DNA of 64,000 bases from Streptomyces panaciradicis (GCF_023516615.1 NZ_JAMGBF010000023.1:1-64000), one strand, 5' to 3'; positions 35,383 to 44,746 are shown, counted from the first letter of the stretch. The notes: generated from the letters alone by a model not told the origin. Numbers and translations: made by a program.

Positions 35383-35727
35383 TGTGCGAATCCCGGCCCT
35401 TCCCGTTGGGGGTGCTGTGCGTGGCGTTCGGGTCCACGGTAGGGCGGGGCGTCCGGGGAGGCGTTTGTCCAGGGTGGAGCAGTGCCGGCCAGCGGCGCTA
35501 CGGTTTGGCACCTCAGCCGTCGGTGTCCTCGGCGGCGGCCGGGTGACCGGGACATCCGGGTCACCGGTCATGACGTGGTGGCCGCGGGCGCGCGGCTTGC
35601 CGGTGACGCCGGCCGGCACGACCCCGCCCGTCGGGGGGCGACACGTCCGGCCGGGCGCCGGCCCGCGGGGCGGCGCGTCCCCGATCCTCATCCCGGTCGA
35701 CCGGCAGGCGCCTGCCGGGTCGGCATC
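35383..35727. other. Intergenic region between ALDH and PucR genes
   Basis: 345 bp without a convincing gene. It should carry the ALDH promoter. A dyad GGTGACC / GGTCACC (35542-35567) could be an operator and two GC-rich hairpins lie near 35600-35680, possibly ending the PucR transcript. Weak overlapping reading frames here have no recognisable homology. Confidence 0.5.
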
Positions 35728-37389
35728 TCAGCCGTGCTCCGCCGCCACCGCCTTCAGGGCCAGCCACAGCTCCATCCGCACGTCCGGGTCGTCGAGCGAG
35801 CGGCCCAGGATCTCCTCCACCCGCCGCATCCGGTAGCGCAGCGTGTGCCGGTGCACCCCCAGGTCCGCGGCGGCCGCGTCCCACTGGCCGTGCCGTGACA
35901 GCCAGGCCCGCAGCGAGGCCACCAGGTCGCCCCGCCCGGTCGCGTCGTGCTCGTACAGCGGCCGCAGCAGCCCGTCGGCGAACGCCTTCACCGCGTCGTC
36001 CGCCAGCAGCGGCACCACCGACCCGGCCGCCAGCTGTTCGTGCTCCACGTATGCCCGACCCCGCCGCCGGGCCACCGACAGCGCCTGCTCGGCCTGCTTG
36101 TAGGCGGCGGCAGCGGCGACCGGCCCCACCGGCGCCGACACGCCCACCACCAGCTCGTCGTCGTCCGTGCCGCCCGTCTGCTCACGCACGCCCGTCCCGG
36201 TCCGCGCGGCCTCCAGCGCCGCCGCGTACTGCGCGCAGGCCGCGAGCGCCGCGCCCCCGTCCGCCGCGAGCACGACCAGCCGCAGCCCGTCGCCGTCCCC
36301 CTCGGGCACCACCAGCACGGCCTCCCCGGCGCGTGCGGCGGCCGACTCCACGGCCTCGGCCAGCGCGGCGAGCGGATCGCCGTGCGGGGCGTTGGCGGCC
36401 ACTCCCGCCGGGGCGTGCGAGTCGACGGACATCCGCGGCGCCGACGGTGCCACCTCGGCGACGATCATCCGGAAGGGCGCGTCGAGCAACCCGCCGTACA
36501 GCCCGCCGGCCACGGCCCGCGCGTGGTCCGGTTCCCCGGCGAGCAGCATCCTGAGCACCGCGGCCCCGAGCCGCTGCTCGGCGGCGTGCAGGGACCGCGA
36601 CCGTTCCGTGGTGAGGGTGAGCAGCGCGATCGCCGAGTGGACGGCGTAGCGCTCGGCGGTGCCGGGTGCCGCGGCCGTCCCGACGGCCAGCGCGGCGCGC
36701 GGCCGCCGTCCGGTGCCGAGCGAGTGCAGCTCGACGCGGTCCTCGTTGTCCGGGCCGCCCACCACAGACGACGCCGGCGCCGGACGCTCGCGCAGCCGCT
36801 CCACGTCCGCCGTCAGCCGCGCGGCCCGCCGTCCCGCCCACTCCGGCGCGGCGGCGACGACGGTGCCGGAGGCGTCGTAGAGCGCCGCCCAGCCGTCGAC
36901 CTGCGAGGCGAGCGCGGCCAGCAAGCCCTCGGGGCCCTCGGCGATGGCCTGCTTGGTCAGCTCGCGCTGGGCGGCGAAGCCCGCCGTCACCGCGCGGTAC
37001 TGGTCCGCCGCATTCGCCGCGGACACCGCCTTGCTGATGGCCAGGAAGGGAGTGCGGCGCGGCACCTCTAGGAGCGGCAGCCCCTCCTCCTCCGCCGCGT
37101 CGACGAGCGCCTTGGGCGTCTCCTCGTAGTTGACGCCGACGGCAAAGCCGAGCCCGACGACCCCGGCCCCCACCAGCCGCTTCACATACCGGCGCATCGC
37201 CTCGGGGTCCTCCGCGTCCAGCTTCAGCGCGGTGATCAGCAGCAGCTCCCCGCCCTCCATGTAGGGCACGGGGTCGGCGAGCTCGCTGACGTGGGCCCAG
37301 CGGACGGGCACGTCCAGACGGTCCTCGCCCGCCCGCACGGCCAGCTTGAGCGCGGAGTGGTGGACGAGCGCGGCGAGGGTCAGGGGCAT
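35728..37389 (-). CDS. PucR-family transcriptional regulator
   Basis: A 553-residue regulator. N-terminal PucR domain (LDVPVRWAHVSELADPVPYMEGGELLLITALKL; GVVGLGFAVGVNYEETPKALVDAAEEEGLPLLEVP), a central GGDEF-like/GAF-like region, and a C-terminal helix-turn-helix LRAWLSRHGQWDAAAADLGVHRHTLRYRMRRVEEILGRSLDDPDVRMELWLALKA. PucR/CdaR-type proteins regulate purine, GABA or amino-acid catabolism in response to metabolites. Its same-strand neighbour is an ALDH and gabT lies 2.5 kb away, so control of GABA or amine catabolism is my inference. Confidence 0.93.
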   Translation of the reverse strand: MPLTLAALVHHSALKLAVRAGEDRLDVPVRWAHVSELADPVPYMEGGELLLITALKLDAEDPEAMRRYVKRLVGAGVVGLGFAVGVNYEETPKALVDAAEEEGLPLLEVPRRTPFLAISKAVSAANAADQYRAVTAGFAAQRELTKQAIAEGPEGLLAALASQVDGWAALYDASGTVVAAAPEWAGRRAARLTADVERLRERPAPASSVVGGPDNEDRVELHSLGTGRRPRAALAVGTAAAPGTAERYAVHSAIALLTLTTERSRSLHAAEQRLGAAVLRMLLAGEPDHARAVAGGLYGGLLDAPFRMIVAEVAPSAPRMSVDSHAPAGVAANAPHGDPLAALAEAVESAAARAGEAVLVVPEGDGDGLRLVVLAADGGAALAACAQYAAALEAARTGTGVREQTGGTDDDELVVGVSAPVGPVAAAAAYKQAEQALSVARRRGRAYVEHEQLAAGSVVPLLADDAVKAFADGLLRPLYEHDATGRGDLVASLRAWLSRHGQWDAAAADLGVHRHTLRYRMRRVEEILGRSLDDPDVRMELWLALKAVAAEHG

Positions 37390-37532
37390 GGGGCCTTCAG
37401 GTCTGCGAGGCTCGGACGGGCTACGGGGATCGGGCGAACCTTGTGATCATTTGGCCGTCACGTATGAACACCCTATGGCGATTCTGCCTCACCGTACGGT
37501 CCCCCGGTCACCCGAAAGCGCGGACCCGAAGG

Positions 37533-39650
37533 TCACTGCCCCCGCAGGTCCACCAGCAGCGGAGGCGCGTGCTCGCCCTTCACGTCGGTCAGCGACAGCA
37601 CCGCGTGCCCCGGCGGCACCCCGTGCGCCAGCTCGGACGCCGACCAGCGTTCGCGCTCGACCTGGCGGACGGTGACGGCGCGCTGGGTCGGCGCCTTGCC
37701 GGTGATCACGCGGCGCAGCATGTGCAGGGCCTTCCCGGCGGGCGTCTCGGCGATGATCTGCCGGTCGGTGACGTCCCGTGCCTCGATCCACTCCTTGCCC
37801 CACACCTCGGCGAAGTCCTGCCCGTCCCAGGGGGTCAGACCGGACAGTGCCATACGGCATCCGGCTGCGCCGAGCAGCGGACCGCGCAGCGGCCTCGGCA
37901 CGTCGTCCAGCGTGCGCAGGGTGAGCACGGCGCCCGCGTTCGCCGACCGCAGCCGCTGGATGCCGCGCACCGCCTCCGGGGTGACGACCCCGGTCGCGTC
38001 GTCCAGCACCAGACAGGCGAACAGCGACCGGTCCTCGCGCACCGCCACGCTCGCCGTGAACTGCGCGAGCACCAGCCGGGCCAGCATCCGCGAGGCGTCC
38101 GCGTGCCCGCGCTCGGGCAGGTCGACCCGGACCCGCACCGGGTGGTCGAGGGCCTTCAGCGAGAACGGCTTCGTCTGCCCCGAGGTGTCGAAGAACCCGG
38201 CGAAGGCGGGCCGGTCGAGCAGCGCGACGCGGTCCGCGAGGACCGACGCGACATCCCCGGGGTGCGCCGACTGCCGCTCCCGGGCGTCCAGTTCACGCAC
38301 CAGCGACTCCTGCCCGGAGCCCTCCAGCGCGGTCCGCAGCGCGGCCAGCGGACCGGGCGCCCCGTCCAGCAGCTGCCGCAGCTCCGGTACGGAGGGGAAG
38401 CGGCCGTGGACCGCCCGGAACGGCCCGAGGAGCTGGGCGAGCACGGTCGTGGAGCGCCGGCTGTCGCTGCCGGGGTGCGGATCGGCGAGGTCCCCGACGA
38501 GCGCCTCGGCGAGCACGGCGGCGGCCTCGTCGGGGTCGCCCGTCCCGCCGTACAGGTCGAGGTCGTACACCGATTCCGGATGGCCGATGCGTACGACCAC
38601 GTCGTAGGCGTCGGCCGGTCCGAGCCCGGCGCCCGCCGCGCCGACCACGACGACCGCGGCGCGCCCGGCGAGGGCGTGCAGGCACAGCGACTCGGCGAGC
38701 GGCCGGATCACCGTGCCGGTCTTGCCGGAGCCGGCCGGGCCGATCGCCAGCAGGGAGGTGCCGAGCAGCTCGGGGCCGAGGGCGAGCCCGGCCCCGCGGT
38801 AGGCGTAGGGGTTGCGCGGGTCGTCGGCGGCGGTGCCGAGCCGCACCTGGCCGGTGAGCAGGTCGTGGCGGGCGATGCGGGCCGGCAGGTCGCGTTCCCC
38901 GGAGGGGTGCAGGCAGGCGGCGGAGCCGCTCTCGAGCACGGCGCCGGTGAAGGCGGCGAGGTCGTGGCGGCCGCTGCGCACGCCCTGCCAGGCGCGGGAG
39001 ATGCGGGCGTGGTCGACGTCCCGCATCAGACCGGCGCGGGCATCGGCGGCGAGCCGCTCGGCGGCCTCGACGGCGCCGACGGCGCGCAGCTGGGGCCACT
39101 CGGCGGGATCCTGTTCGGGGGCGGGCGGCCGTTCGGTGCGGGCGGCGGCGGTCTTTCCGCTCCAGGCCGGCGGGCCGTAGCGGCGCCAGATCTCCGACCA
39201 GCGGCCGAGCCGGCCCACCCCGATCATGATGACGACGGCGATGAGCACGTAGTAGGCGTAGACGACCACGACGGAGGCGAAGCTGTGCGGCGAGGCCCAG
39301 GAGTCGGGGATCATCGCGTAGAGCGGGAGCAGCCACCAGCCGCCGAGGTAGCCGTTCCACAGCAGCGACCAGATGAGCCAGCCGACGAGGAAGGCGATCA
39401 GCGCGCCGCTGATCAGCTGGCGGGCGGGGACGAGCTCCGGTTCCTCCGCCGCCCGGGGCCGATGCCCGAACCGCCACACACCGGGCAGCGCCTCGGGCCG
39501 CGGCGTCCGCAGCCAGGCGAGGAACGCCGAGCCGTCGGGCCGCGGCGGCACGCCCGGGGCCTCCGTGGGCATCGGTGGTACGCCGGAGCGTGCCCGTGGC
39601 ACAGGATTCGCCTGCGTACCCCGCGCGTCCTGCGTCCCGTCGCTGTCCAT
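37533..39650 (-). CDS. Membrane-anchored ATPase (VirD4/FtsK-like), conserved in streptomycetes
   Basis: A 705-residue protein. Pro-rich N-terminus, two transmembrane helices (about 82-102, LISGALIAFLVGWLIWSLLW, and about 122-150, SVVVVYAYYVLIAVVIMIGVG), then a cytoplasmic ATPase: Walker A LLAIGPAGSGKTGTVIRPLAES, Walker-B-like LFACLVLDDATGVV, a sensor region LTLRTLDDVPRPL and a C-terminal VRQVERERWSASELAHG. The layout is that of type IV secretion coupling ATPases, but no conjugation or secretion gene is nearby, so function is unknown. ATG 39650 has GGGGAGCGAGGA upstream. Confidence 0.8.
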   Translation of the reverse strand: MDSDGTQDARGTQANPVPRARSGVPPMPTEAPGVPPRPDGSAFLAWLRTPRPEALPGVWRFGHRPRAAEEPELVPARQLISGALIAFLVGWLIWSLLWNGYLGGWWLLPLYAMIPDSWASPHSFASVVVVYAYYVLIAVVIMIGVGRLGRWSEIWRRYGPPAWSGKTAAARTERPPAPEQDPAEWPQLRAVGAVEAAERLAADARAGLMRDVDHARISRAWQGVRSGRHDLAAFTGAVLESGSAACLHPSGERDLPARIARHDLLTGQVRLGTAADDPRNPYAYRGAGLALGPELLGTSLLAIGPAGSGKTGTVIRPLAESLCLHALAGRAAVVVVGAAGAGLGPADAYDVVVRIGHPESVYDLDLYGGTGDPDEAAAVLAEALVGDLADPHPGSDSRRSTTVLAQLLGPFRAVHGRFPSVPELRQLLDGAPGPLAALRTALEGSGQESLVRELDARERQSAHPGDVASVLADRVALLDRPAFAGFFDTSGQTKPFSLKALDHPVRVRVDLPERGHADASRMLARLVLAQFTASVAVREDRSLFACLVLDDATGVVTPEAVRGIQRLRSANAGAVLTLRTLDDVPRPLRGPLLGAAGCRMALSGLTPWDGQDFAEVWGKEWIEARDVTDRQIIAETPAGKALHMLRRVITGKAPTQRAVTVRQVERERWSASELAHGVPPGHAVLSLTDVKGEHAPPLLVDLRGQ

Positions 39651-39945
39651 CGTCCTCGCTCCCCGACCAGCCGCTTCCGTCGACCCTCAGCGGTCAATCT
39701 AACGCCCTCACCAAGGCAGTTCACCGATTACGGGGCCGGGCGGCCGCGTCCGTTCCGGACAGGTCCGGCGGCGGTGCCGTACGGTCGTCCCGGGGCGGCG
39801 GCGGCCGGCCGGCCGGCGCGCTATGTCCACCGCGGACAACCCGAATCGCCGACACCGCCCACATGGAGCATGCCCACTCCCCTCGCCCCGCCCTAGCCTG
39901 CGAGAAAAGAAGGCAAGAAACCGCAATTCCCCCCAGGAGCCCCTC

Positions 39946-41280
39946 ATGAGCGCACTTCCGCAGGAGCGCCGCGTCGTCACCGCCATCCCCGGCCCGAAGT
40001 CGCAGGAGCTGCAGGCCCGCCGTACCGCCGCGGTCGCGCAGGGCGTGGGCTCCGTGCTGCCCGTCTTCACCGCGCGCGCGGGCGGCGGGATCATCGAGGA
40101 CGTCGACGGCAACCGCCTGATCGACTTCGGTTCCGGCATCGCCGTGACGAGCGTGGGCGCCTCCGCCGAGGCCGTCGTACGCCGGGCGTCCGCGCAGCTC
40201 GCGGACTTCACCCACACCTGTTTCATGGTCACCCCGTACGAGGGCTACGTGGCGGTCGCCGAGGCGCTCGCCGAGCTCACCCCGGGTGACCACGCGAAGA
40301 AGTCGGCGCTGTTCAACTCCGGCGCCGAGGCCGTCGAGAACGCCGTCAAGATCGCCCGCGCGTACACCAAGCGCCAGGCCGTCGTGGTGTTCGACCACGG
40401 CTACCACGGCCGCACCAACCTCACGATGGCGCTGACGGCGAAGAACATGCCGTACAAGCACGGCTTCGGTCCGTTCGCGCCCGAGGTGTACCGCGTCCCC
40501 GTGGCCTACGGCTACCGCTGGCCCACCGGCCCGGAGAACGCCGGCCCCGAGGCCGCCGCGCAGGCCATCGACCAGATCACCAAGCAGGTCGGCCCGGAGA
40601 ACGTGGCCGCGATCATCATCGAGCCGGTGCTCGGCGAGGGCGGCTTCATCGAGCCCGCCAAGGGCTTCCTGCCGGCGATCAGCAAGTTCGCCTCGGACAA
40701 CGGCATCGTCTTCGTCGCCGACGAGATCCAGTCCGGCTTCTGCCGCACCGGCCAGTGGTTCGCGTGCGAGGACGAGGGCATCGTCCCGGACCTGATCACC
40801 ACCGCCAAGGGCATCGCGGGCGGTCTGCCGCTCGCCGCCGTCACCGGCCGCGCCGAGATCATGGACGCCGCGCACGCGGGCGGCCTGGGCGGCACCTACG
40901 GCGGCAACCCGGTGGCCTGCGCCGGTGCGCTCGGCGCCATCGAGACCATGAAGGAGCTCGACCTCAACGCCCGGGCGAAGGACATCGAGGCGGTCATGAA
41001 GGCGCGGCTGACCGCGATGGCCGAGAAGTTCGACGTCATCGGCGATGTCCGCGGCCGCGGCGCGATGATCGCCATCGAGCTGGTCAAGGACCGCGCGACC
41101 AAGGAGCCGAACCCGGAGGCGACCGCCGCGCTGGCGAAGGCCTGCCACCAGGAGGGCCTGCTGGTCCTGACCTGTGGCACCTACGGCAACGTGCTCCGCT
41201 TCCTGCCCCCGCTGGTCATCGGCGAGGACCTCCTCAACGAGGGCCTCGACATCATCGAGCAGGCGTTCGCGCGCATCTGA
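39946..41280 (+). CDS. gabT: 4-aminobutyrate--2-oxoglutarate transaminase (GabT)
   Basis: A 444-residue class III PLP aminotransferase starting MSALPQERRVVTAIPGPKSQELQARR (CAGGAG upstream). ALFNSGAEAVENAVKIARAYT binds the cofactor phosphate, FDHGYHGRTNLTMALT and IIIEPVLGEGGFIEPAKGFL surround the PLP, FVADEIQSGFCRTG has the ring-pairing Asp, and the Schiff-base Lys is in LITTAKGIAGGLPLA (about residue 288). The substrate call is by overall similarity to bacterial GABA transaminases. It converts GABA to succinic semialdehyde, which an ALDH nearby would oxidise. Confidence 0.95.
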   Translation: MSALPQERRVVTAIPGPKSQELQARRTAAVAQGVGSVLPVFTARAGGGIIEDVDGNRLIDFGSGIAVTSVGASAEAVVRRASAQLADFTHTCFMVTPYEGYVAVAEALAELTPGDHAKKSALFNSGAEAVENAVKIARAYTKRQAVVVFDHGYHGRTNLTMALTAKNMPYKHGFGPFAPEVYRVPVAYGYRWPTGPENAGPEAAAQAIDQITKQVGPENVAAIIIEPVLGEGGFIEPAKGFLPAISKFASDNGIVFVADEIQSGFCRTGQWFACEDEGIVPDLITTAKGIAGGLPLAAVTGRAEIMDAAHAGGLGGTYGGNPVACAGALGAIETMKELDLNARAKDIEAVMKARLTAMAEKFDVIGDVRGRGAMIAIELVKDRATKEPNPEATAALAKACHQEGLLVLTCGTYGNVLRFLPPLVIGEDLLNEGLDIIEQAFARI

Positions 41281-41427
41281 GCCGAGCGGAGTCCGCAGCT
41301 CGTCCCCAGGGTGCGCGCCCCGCGGATTCCGCCGAGCGGCAGGCCGTGTGAAGAACGTGTGCGGGGTGGATGGCGGGACGGGTTTGTGCCTGTCTTCGGC
41401 CACCGAGCTGCCGTAGGTTCTACCCAG

Positions 41428-42276
41428 ATGAGAGATACACCCCGCCCACAGGGGACTGTGGGCGAACTCAGGCCGTGGCCTCCCCAGCTACGACCTGGTC
41501 GTGCCCTCGCGCACACTCCCGGAGCTTCCGGCTCCGGATCTCCTCACCGATCGGACAGTCGCCCGCCCCAAACCCCCCGGGGTGGGCGTCGATCCGGTCT
41601 GGACGGCCGCCTCGGAATCACCCCCCCTGTTCCGGGGCGGCCGACCCTCCTCTTCCTCCTTCTCGGGCTTCCCGCCCTCTGCTTCGCGCTCATCACCTGG
41701 CAGGTCGTCTCCGGCGGCCTGCTGCTGCGCGTGGACGCGCGGATCAGCCACGCCCTCGTCGACCCCGTGCGCCTCTACGGCGCCCTCGCCGATCTGGGCA
41801 ACGTCACCGTCGCGGTCCCGGTTCTCGCCGTCGCCGTCGGATACGTCGCCCGGCGGGGCCGGACCGCCGGTCTGCACCGGTGGTGGCTGCCGCCCCTCGC
41901 GGCGGCCGTCCTGATGGCCCTGGTCCCGGCGCTGGTGGTCCCGCTCAAGGTGCTGGTGGACCGGCCGGGCCCGCCGGTCACGGGCCCCGGCACCGGCTAC
42001 TACCCGTCCGGCCACACCGCCACCGCGTCCGTCGCCTACGGCGCGGCGACCCTGCTCCTCCTCCCCTGGCTGCGCGACGCCCGCGTGCGCCGCGCGCTCG
42101 TCGCCGCCTGCGTCGTCGTCAACCTCGCCGTCGGCTGGGGCCTGGTCCGGCGCGGCTACCACTGGCCACTGGACGTCGTGGCCAGCTGGTGCCTGTGCGC
42201 GATGCTGCTGACGGGCCTGTGGGTGCTCCTCGGCCGGAGCGGCCGGAGCGGCCCGGGCGACCGTCAGCCGAAGTAG
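41428..42276 (+). CDS. PAP2 family lipid phosphatase
   Basis: A 282-residue membrane phosphatase with about six spans after a ~75-residue N-terminal extension. Motif 1 KVLVDRPGPP, motif 2 YYPSGHTATASVAYG, motif 3 RRGYHWPLDVVASW; these supply the catalytic Arg/His/Asp set of the phosphatidic acid phosphatase type 2 family. Likely dephosphorylates a lipid phosphate such as undecaprenyl diphosphate or phosphatidic acid. The start is uncertain because the N-terminal extension is low-complexity. Its end overlaps the convergent chitinase gene by 13 bp. Confidence 0.88.
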   Translation: MRDTPRPQGTVGELRPWPPQLRPGRALAHTPGASGSGSPHRSDSRPPQTPRGGRRSGLDGRLGITPPVPGRPTLLFLLLGLPALCFALITWQVVSGGLLLRVDARISHALVDPVRLYGALADLGNVTVAVPVLAVAVGYVARRGRTAGLHRWWLPPLAAAVLMALVPALVVPLKVLVDRPGPPVTGPGTGYYPSGHTATASVAYGAATLLLLPWLRDARVRRALVAACVVVNLAVGWGLVRRGYHWPLDVVASWCLCAMLLTGLWVLLGRSGRSGPGDRQPK

Positions 42277-44069
42277 CCGTCGAAGGTCTTCTGGAACTCC
42301 CAGTTCGCGAAGCGGTCCCAGTTGACCGACCAGGTCATCAGGCCGCGCAGGGCCGGCCAGGTGCCGTGGGTGGGGTACGAGCCGCAGCCGGACCTCTTCG
42401 TCAGGCAGTCGAGGGTCTTCACGACCTCGGCCGGCGCCACGTAGCCGTTGCCCGCGTTCGTGGACGCCGGCATGCCGATGGCCACCTGGTCGGGGCGCAG
42501 CGGTGGGAAGACGTTGTTCGCGTCGCCCGCGACGGGGAAGCCCGTGAGCAGCATGTCGGTCATGGCGATGTGGAAGTCGGCGCCGCCCATGGAGTGGTAC
42601 TGGTTGTCCAGGCCCATGATCGGACCGGAGTTGTAGTCCTGGACGTGCAGCAGGGTCAGGTCGTCGCGCAGGGCGTGGATGACCGGGAGATAGGCCCCGC
42701 ACCGCGGGTCCTGGCCGCCCCACTTGCCGGTGCCGTAGTACTGGTAGCCCATCTGCACGAAGAAGGTCTCCGGGGCCATCGTCAGCACGAACTTCGAGCC
42801 GTATCTGGCCTTCAGGGTCTTCAGCGCCGAGATCAGGTTCACGATCACCGGGGTCTTGGGGTTCCTGAAGTCGGTGTCGTCGGCGTTCAGGGACAGCGAG
42901 TGGCCCTCGAAGTCGATGTCCAGGCCGTCGAGGCCGTAGGTGTCGATGATGTTCGAGACGGAGGAGACGAAGGCGTCCCGGGCCGCGGTGGTGGTGAGCT
43001 GGACCTGGCCGTTCTGGCCGCCGATCGAGATCAGCACCTTCTTGCCCGCCGCCTGCTTGGCCTTGATCGCCGCCTTGAAGTCGGCGTCGGACTCGGCGTT
43101 CGGGCATTCGGTGACGGGGCAGCGGGTGAAGCGGATGTCGCCGGAGGTGGCGGAGGTCGGCTCGCCGAAGGCCAGGTCGATGACGTCCCAGCTGTCGGGG
43201 ACGTCGGCCAGGCGCGTGTAGCCGGAGCCGTTGGCGAAGCTCGCGTGCAGATAGCCGACCAGGGCGTGGGCGGGCAGGTCCGGGGTGCCGCCCGAGGAGC
43301 CGGCCGTGGTGGTGGCGGTGACGGTGGCCGACCGCGCGGACTCGCCCGCGGCGTTCACGGCCGTGACCTGGAAGCCGTACGCGGTGGACGCGGACAGACC
43401 GGTCACGGTGGCCGAAGTGCCGCTCGCCGTCTGCACCTTGGCGCCGTCTCGGTAGACCGCGTAGCCGGTCGCGCCGGTGACCGCCGACCAGGACAGGGTG
43501 GCGGAGGAGGAGGTGACGGCGGTGACCGCGAGACCGGTGGGGGCGGCCGGCGGCTGTCCGGCGCTCGCGCCCGGGCCGGTGAGGGAGAGGTCGTCGGCGT
43601 AGTACGTGCCGGTGCCGTACCAGCCGTGGGTGTAGATCGTGACCCGGGTGGTGGACGGGCCGGTGCGGAAGCTCGTCGTCAGCCGCTGCCAGTCGGGGGC
43701 GGACTGGGTCCAGGTGGAGACGTCGGTGGTGCCGGTGCCGGACGCGCCGAGGTAGACGTAGGAGCCGCGGACGTAGCCGGACAGCGTGTACTGCGCGTCC
43801 GGCTGCACGGTCACGGTCTGCGCGCACTGCGCGTTGTCGCTGCCGGCCGGCGTCGCCTGCAGGGCCGCGTCGCCGCTGTGCACGGGTGAGCCGACCGTCG
43901 TTCCCGCCGTGCAGTTCCAGCCGTCCAGGCCGGACTCGAAGCCTCCGTTGCGTGCGAGGTCCGCGTCGGCCGCACGGGCGGCCGACGAGAGCGCGGTGAT
44001 GCCCGGCAGCGCCAGCAGGGCGGCCGTGAGCGCGGCGAGGACGGGCCTGGTGCGTCTGGGGCGATCCAC
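42264..44069 (-). CDS. Secreted GH18 chitinase with CBM and FnIII domains
   Basis: A 601-residue secreted enzyme. GTG 44069 has CGGAGG upstream; signal peptide VLAALTAALLALPGITALSSAARA. Residues ~35-165 are a jelly-roll binding module (LARNGGFESGLDGWNC ... YYADDLSL), ~175-260 an FnIII domain (PTGLAVTAVTSSSATLSWSA), and ~275-601 GH18 with the active site LDGLDIDFEGHSL (DxxDxDxE) and SIGGQNG. It hydrolyses chitin outside the cell. A DasR-type site lies in its promoter. Confidence 0.95.
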   Translation of the reverse strand: MDRPRRTRPVLAALTAALLALPGITALSSAARAADADLARNGGFESGLDGWNCTAGTTVGSPVHSGDAALQATPAGSDNAQCAQTVTVQPDAQYTLSGYVRGSYVYLGASGTGTTDVSTWTQSAPDWQRLTTSFRTGPSTTRVTIYTHGWYGTGTYYADDLSLTGPGASAGQPPAAPTGLAVTAVTSSSATLSWSAVTGATGYAVYRDGAKVQTASGTSATVTGLSASTAYGFQVTAVNAAGESARSATVTATTTAGSSGGTPDLPAHALVGYLHASFANGSGYTRLADVPDSWDVIDLAFGEPTSATSGDIRFTRCPVTECPNAESDADFKAAIKAKQAAGKKVLISIGGQNGQVQLTTTAARDAFVSSVSNIIDTYGLDGLDIDFEGHSLSLNADDTDFRNPKTPVIVNLISALKTLKARYGSKFVLTMAPETFFVQMGYQYYGTGKWGGQDPRCGAYLPVIHALRDDLTLLHVQDYNSGPIMGLDNQYHSMGGADFHIAMTDMLLTGFPVAGDANNVFPPLRPDQVAIGMPASTNAGNGYVAPAEVVKTLDCLTKRSGCGSYPTHGTWPALRGLMTWSVNWDRFANWEFQKTFDGYFG

Positions 44070-44114
44070 GAGAACCTCCGGACAGGGGGAAGGGGAGGGT
44101 GGAGCGCGCCCAAC

Positions 44115-44140
44115 TTGGTCCAGACCAATCCGGTTGTCAA
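44115..44140 (-). promoter_or_regulatory. Chitinase promoter with DasR-type operator
   Basis: Minus-strand -35 TTGACA at 44140-44135. The dyad TTGGTCCAGACCAA (44115-44128) is close to the known streptomycete dre consensus ACTGGTCTAGACCACT and lies between the -35 and the presumed -10, where DasR binding would block the promoter. DasR releases it on glucosamine-6-phosphate. Confidence 0.82.
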
Positions 44141-44152
44141 GACCTCCCGCCG

Positions 44153-44602
44153 TCAGCCGCCGCCCTCGGCCAGACCGGCCGCCGCCTCGTGCATGGCCAG
44201 TTCGAGCAGGGCCGGGTCGGTGAGGGTCCCCGAGCCGTCCGGGGGCACCAGCCAGCGCACGCCGCCGGTGGCGCGGCCCGGGTAGGGCACCACGATCCAG
44301 GTGCCGGCCCCGGCCGTGCGGATACCGGTGCCCAGCCAGCGGGCGGCCGTGCCGGGCGGCACGAAGAAACCCATCCGGTTGTCGCCGAAGTCGACGAGGA
44401 CCGGGCCGAGCTGGTCCAGCACCCGGGTCAGCACGTCGAGCGTGGGATAGCCGAGCTCGCCCGGCAGGATCAGCACGTCCCACGCCTTGCCGGCGGGCAG
44501 CAGCGCGACCCCGAGGGGATTGCGCTCCCACTCCCAGCGGCAGGCCTGCGGATCGGGCGCCACCGATGCCAGCCACTCGACCGCCGTCTTCGCCCCGCTC
44601 AT
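44153..44602 (-). CDS. Conserved hypothetical protein, primase-polymerase-like fragment
   Basis: A 149-residue soluble protein starting MSGAKTAVEWLASVAPDPQA. PLGVALLPAGKAWDVLILPGELGYPTLDVLTR, GPVLVDFGDNRMGFFVPPGTAARWL and GVRWLVPPDGSGTLTDPALL resemble the N-terminal fold of the bifunctional DNA primase/polymerase family seen in small actinobacterial proteins. I see no obvious catalytic acidic triad, so activity is doubtful. Its ribosome site GGGAGGT is inside the arm of a long hairpin. Function unknown. Confidence 0.65.
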   Translation of the reverse strand: MSGAKTAVEWLASVAPDPQACRWEWERNPLGVALLPAGKAWDVLILPGELGYPTLDVLTRVLDQLGPVLVDFGDNRMGFFVPPGTAARWLGTGIRTAGAGTWIVVPYPGRATGGVRWLVPPDGSGTLTDPALLELAMHEAAAGLAEGGG

Positions 44603-44608
44603 GGAAAG

Positions 44609-44658
44609 ACCTCCCTCTGCCTCGCGGACGCGGGCTGCGTCACGAGGGAGAGGGAGGT
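44609..44658 (-). promoter_or_regulatory. Leader hairpin covering the ribosome site of the 44153-44602 gene
   Basis: Arms ACCTCCCTCTGCCTCG (44609-44624) and CGAGGGAGAGGGAGGT (44643-44658) pair over 16 bp with one mismatch, with an extra GACGC/GCGTC stem in the 18-nt loop. In the mRNA the 3' arm contains the Shine-Dalgarno GGGAGGT, so the site would be hidden when the hairpin forms. Confidence 0.75.
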
Positions 44659-44746
44659 CCACGGCCGGCATTACGCGACTTCGGGCGACTTCCTCGCGGT
44701 GAACCGGATCACACGCGCCGGCACCGGTCAGCCGTCGAAGCCGCGG

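Noticed and set aside
33718..35442. A long plus-strand frame through the structured repeat and ALDH complement
   Set aside because: It is antisense to ALDH and begins within the repeat; low-complexity Val/Gly/Arg product.
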